Source: an uncultured Collinsella sp. (GTDB taxonomy: Bacteria; Actinomycetota; Coriobacteriia; Coriobacteriales; Coriobacteriaceae). Taken from it: DNA of 39,672 bases. The notes beneath the pieces are model-generated. The model was not told where the DNA came from and searched no databases. It saw nothing but the letters and a program-made list of their open reading frames with translations. The first letter of the stretch is position 1; each line of letters opens with the position of its first letter. The stretch lies in contig CABSDO010000006.1 of NCBI GenBank assembly GCA_902476475.1, positions 1-39,672 of the forward strand, read 5' to 3'. A program made the position numbers and the translations under genes. Positions 38,858 to 39,672 of the stretch are shown in pieces.

Positions 38858-39397
38858 ATGGATGCCCGCAAAGAAAAAAGCCGCGCTGCCATCGTTGCGG
38901 CGTTCTCCAAGCTGCTGCGCGAGGAAGATTACGGTAAGATCACCGTCGGCGACATCATCGCTCGCGCCCATGTGGGTCGTGCCACGTTCTACGGCCTCTT
39001 CAAGAGCAAAGATGACCTGCTGGCCGAGCTCGTGAGCGATATCTGCACCCATGCCCTCGACGATGACGGTACGCCCCTCGACGACCCGCTCGTACAGGTC
39101 GAGCATATCCTCAACAACCTCTGGGAACGCCGTCAGGGCGTACGGGCACTGGTAGCCGGCGCCGGCTCACGCATCTTCGCCGACTGTCTCCGCAAGACCA
39201 TCATGTCACGAGCAGCCGAAACCGTCCCTACCGACCCAAACGGCCCCGCCGCCACCATGGACCGAAGCTTCCTACTACACCACATAGCCTCAAGCTTCGT
39301 AGGAATGGTCCAATGGTGGGCCTGGCACAACTTCCAAGCAGATAAGGCCGACGTAGCCAAAGACTACCTCTCAGCCATTAAGCCTCTCTTCAACTAA
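38858..39397 (+). CDS. TetR-family transcriptional regulator
   Basis: 179 residues. N-terminal TetR helix-turn-helix KSRAAIVAAFSKLLREEDY, KITVGDIIARAHVGRATFYGLF, followed by a helical ligand domain with a hydrophobic stretch (FVGMVQWWAWHNF). It starts 2 nt after larC with no clear ribosome site, so translation probably depends on larC. The placement suggests control of larBC, possibly through the palindrome at 37067-37100; this is inference. Confidence 0.88.
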   Translation: MDARKEKSRAAIVAAFSKLLREEDYGKITVGDIIARAHVGRATFYGLFKSKDDLLAELVSDICTHALDDDGTPLDDPLVQVEHILNNLWERRQGVRALVAGAGSRIFADCLRKTIMSRAAETVPTDPNGPAATMDRSFLLHHIASSFVGMVQWWAWHNFQADKADVAKDYLSAIKPLFN

Positions 39398-39405
39398 GTA
39401 AACCC

Positions 39406-39472
39406 CTCATCCCAAAGTTCCGCCCTCATCCCAAAGTTCCGCCCCAACCCAAAGTTCCGCCCCAACCCAAAG
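39406..39472. repeat. Tandem repeat of 18-19 bp, about 3.5 units
   Basis: Units at 39406-39424 and 39425-39443 are identical (CTCATCCCAAAGTTCCGCC); the third (39444-39461) is an 18-nt variant starting CCAACCC; a partial fourth ends at 39472. Confidence 0.85.
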
Positions 39473-39633
39473 CCCAATCCATCCCAAAGTGTCGACAGCA
39501 GCCCAACGCCCCTACCAGCAATAAGCCCCTCCCATCCAAACTCAGATATATATGTTGGGTTGCTTGTTCGAACGCAACAAAGACCCCGCAGCTGGCCGCA
39601 TGGGGTAACTTCCCAGCGCATTCCACAGGACGA

Positions 39634-39672
39634 AAGAACCCCCGCCGCACGAAGTGCGCAGCGGGGGTTCTT
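39634..39672. terminator. Strong hairpin at the right edge
   Basis: 12-bp perfect arms AAGAACCCCCGC (39634-39645) and complement (39661-39672), with an inner CGCAC/GTGCG stem. It runs to the window end, so the flank that would show its direction is missing; it may serve tetR or a gene beyond the edge. Confidence 0.75.

Larger units (their letters stand above)
39398..39672. other. Non-coding right end of the window
   Basis: Holds a tandem repeat and a strong hairpin. Short frames on the minus strand read through the tandem repeats (GLGRNFGLGRNFG) and are probably not genes. Confidence 0.6.

Noticed and set aside
39406..39472. CRISPR array
   Set aside because: Units are contiguous with no spacers and only 18-19 nt long; no cas genes in the window.
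39394..39650. Small minus-strand frames translating the tandem repeat (GLGRNFGLGRNFG, GWGGTLGWGGTLG)
   Set aside because: Composition is dictated by the DNA repeat, no convincing ribosome site, and two overlapping frames look equally open.

Overview
The window is high-GC bacterial DNA, dense with genes and mostly coded on the minus strand. The gene set (heterodimeric drug ABC exporter, Kdp potassium system with KdpF, FeoA-FeoA-FeoB with a small Cys-rich FeoB partner, LarB/LarC, a large Fe-S flavin reductase, an orphan OmpR-type regulator beside a GSI-type glutamine synthetase) and the many dispersed palindromes suggest an anaerobic gut actinobacterium of the Coriobacteriia, most likely Collinsella. 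That assignment is inference from gene content; there is no rRNA in the window.

Layout. 1-1794: molybdopterin genes moaA-moaC (moaC runs off the left edge). 1926-3230: one nuclease-like gene of unknown role lying between two copies of a 65-nt palindrome. 3280-6988: two-subunit ABC exporter with its own promoter; divergent to it a MATE pump (7248-8594) behind a MerR-style 19-bp-spacer promoter. 8644-10499: two toxin-antitoxin pairs (Phd/RelE-like and Phd/PIN) between two diverged copies of a terminator-containing sequence. 10519-14441: ligA and a membrane-anchored HtrA protease. 14650-16700: a GSI-like glutamine synthetase whose metal ligands are largely replaced, followed by an OmpR-type regulator with a degenerate receiver. 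16835-17687: a HEPN/MNT pair in which the nucleotidyltransferase carries an N-terminal ribbon-helix-helix domain. 17730-21724: LacI and GntR/FCD regulators and an old-yellow-enzyme/dienoyl-CoA-reductase-like Fe-S flavoenzyme. 21973-30207: complete kdpFABC (minus) and divergent kdpDE (plus) around a shared control region, with the same palindrome beyond each end. 30393-33723: ferrous iron uptake operon feoA-feoA-feoB plus the FeoB-associated Cys-rich protein. 33956-36135: HPr and aspS. 36392-39397: serB, then larB-larC-tetR, where larC stops at the LarC1 boundary. 39398-39672: short tandem repeats and a strong hairpin.

How the genes work together. Kdp is a self-contained sensor-regulator-pump unit for potassium. 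Feo is an iron uptake unit with two palindromes that look like iron-regulator operators. glnA-like plus regulator looks like a nitrogen-control pair, but the loss of catalytic residues argues that the synthetase-like protein has another job. larBC would make the nickel-pincer cofactor precursor, but LarE, LarA and the LarC2 domain are not in view.

The observations I consider most worth following are the degenerate glutamine synthetase/regulator pair, the RHH-MNT fusion with HepT, the two families of long palindromes placed at the ends of loci, and the LarC lacking its C-terminal domain.
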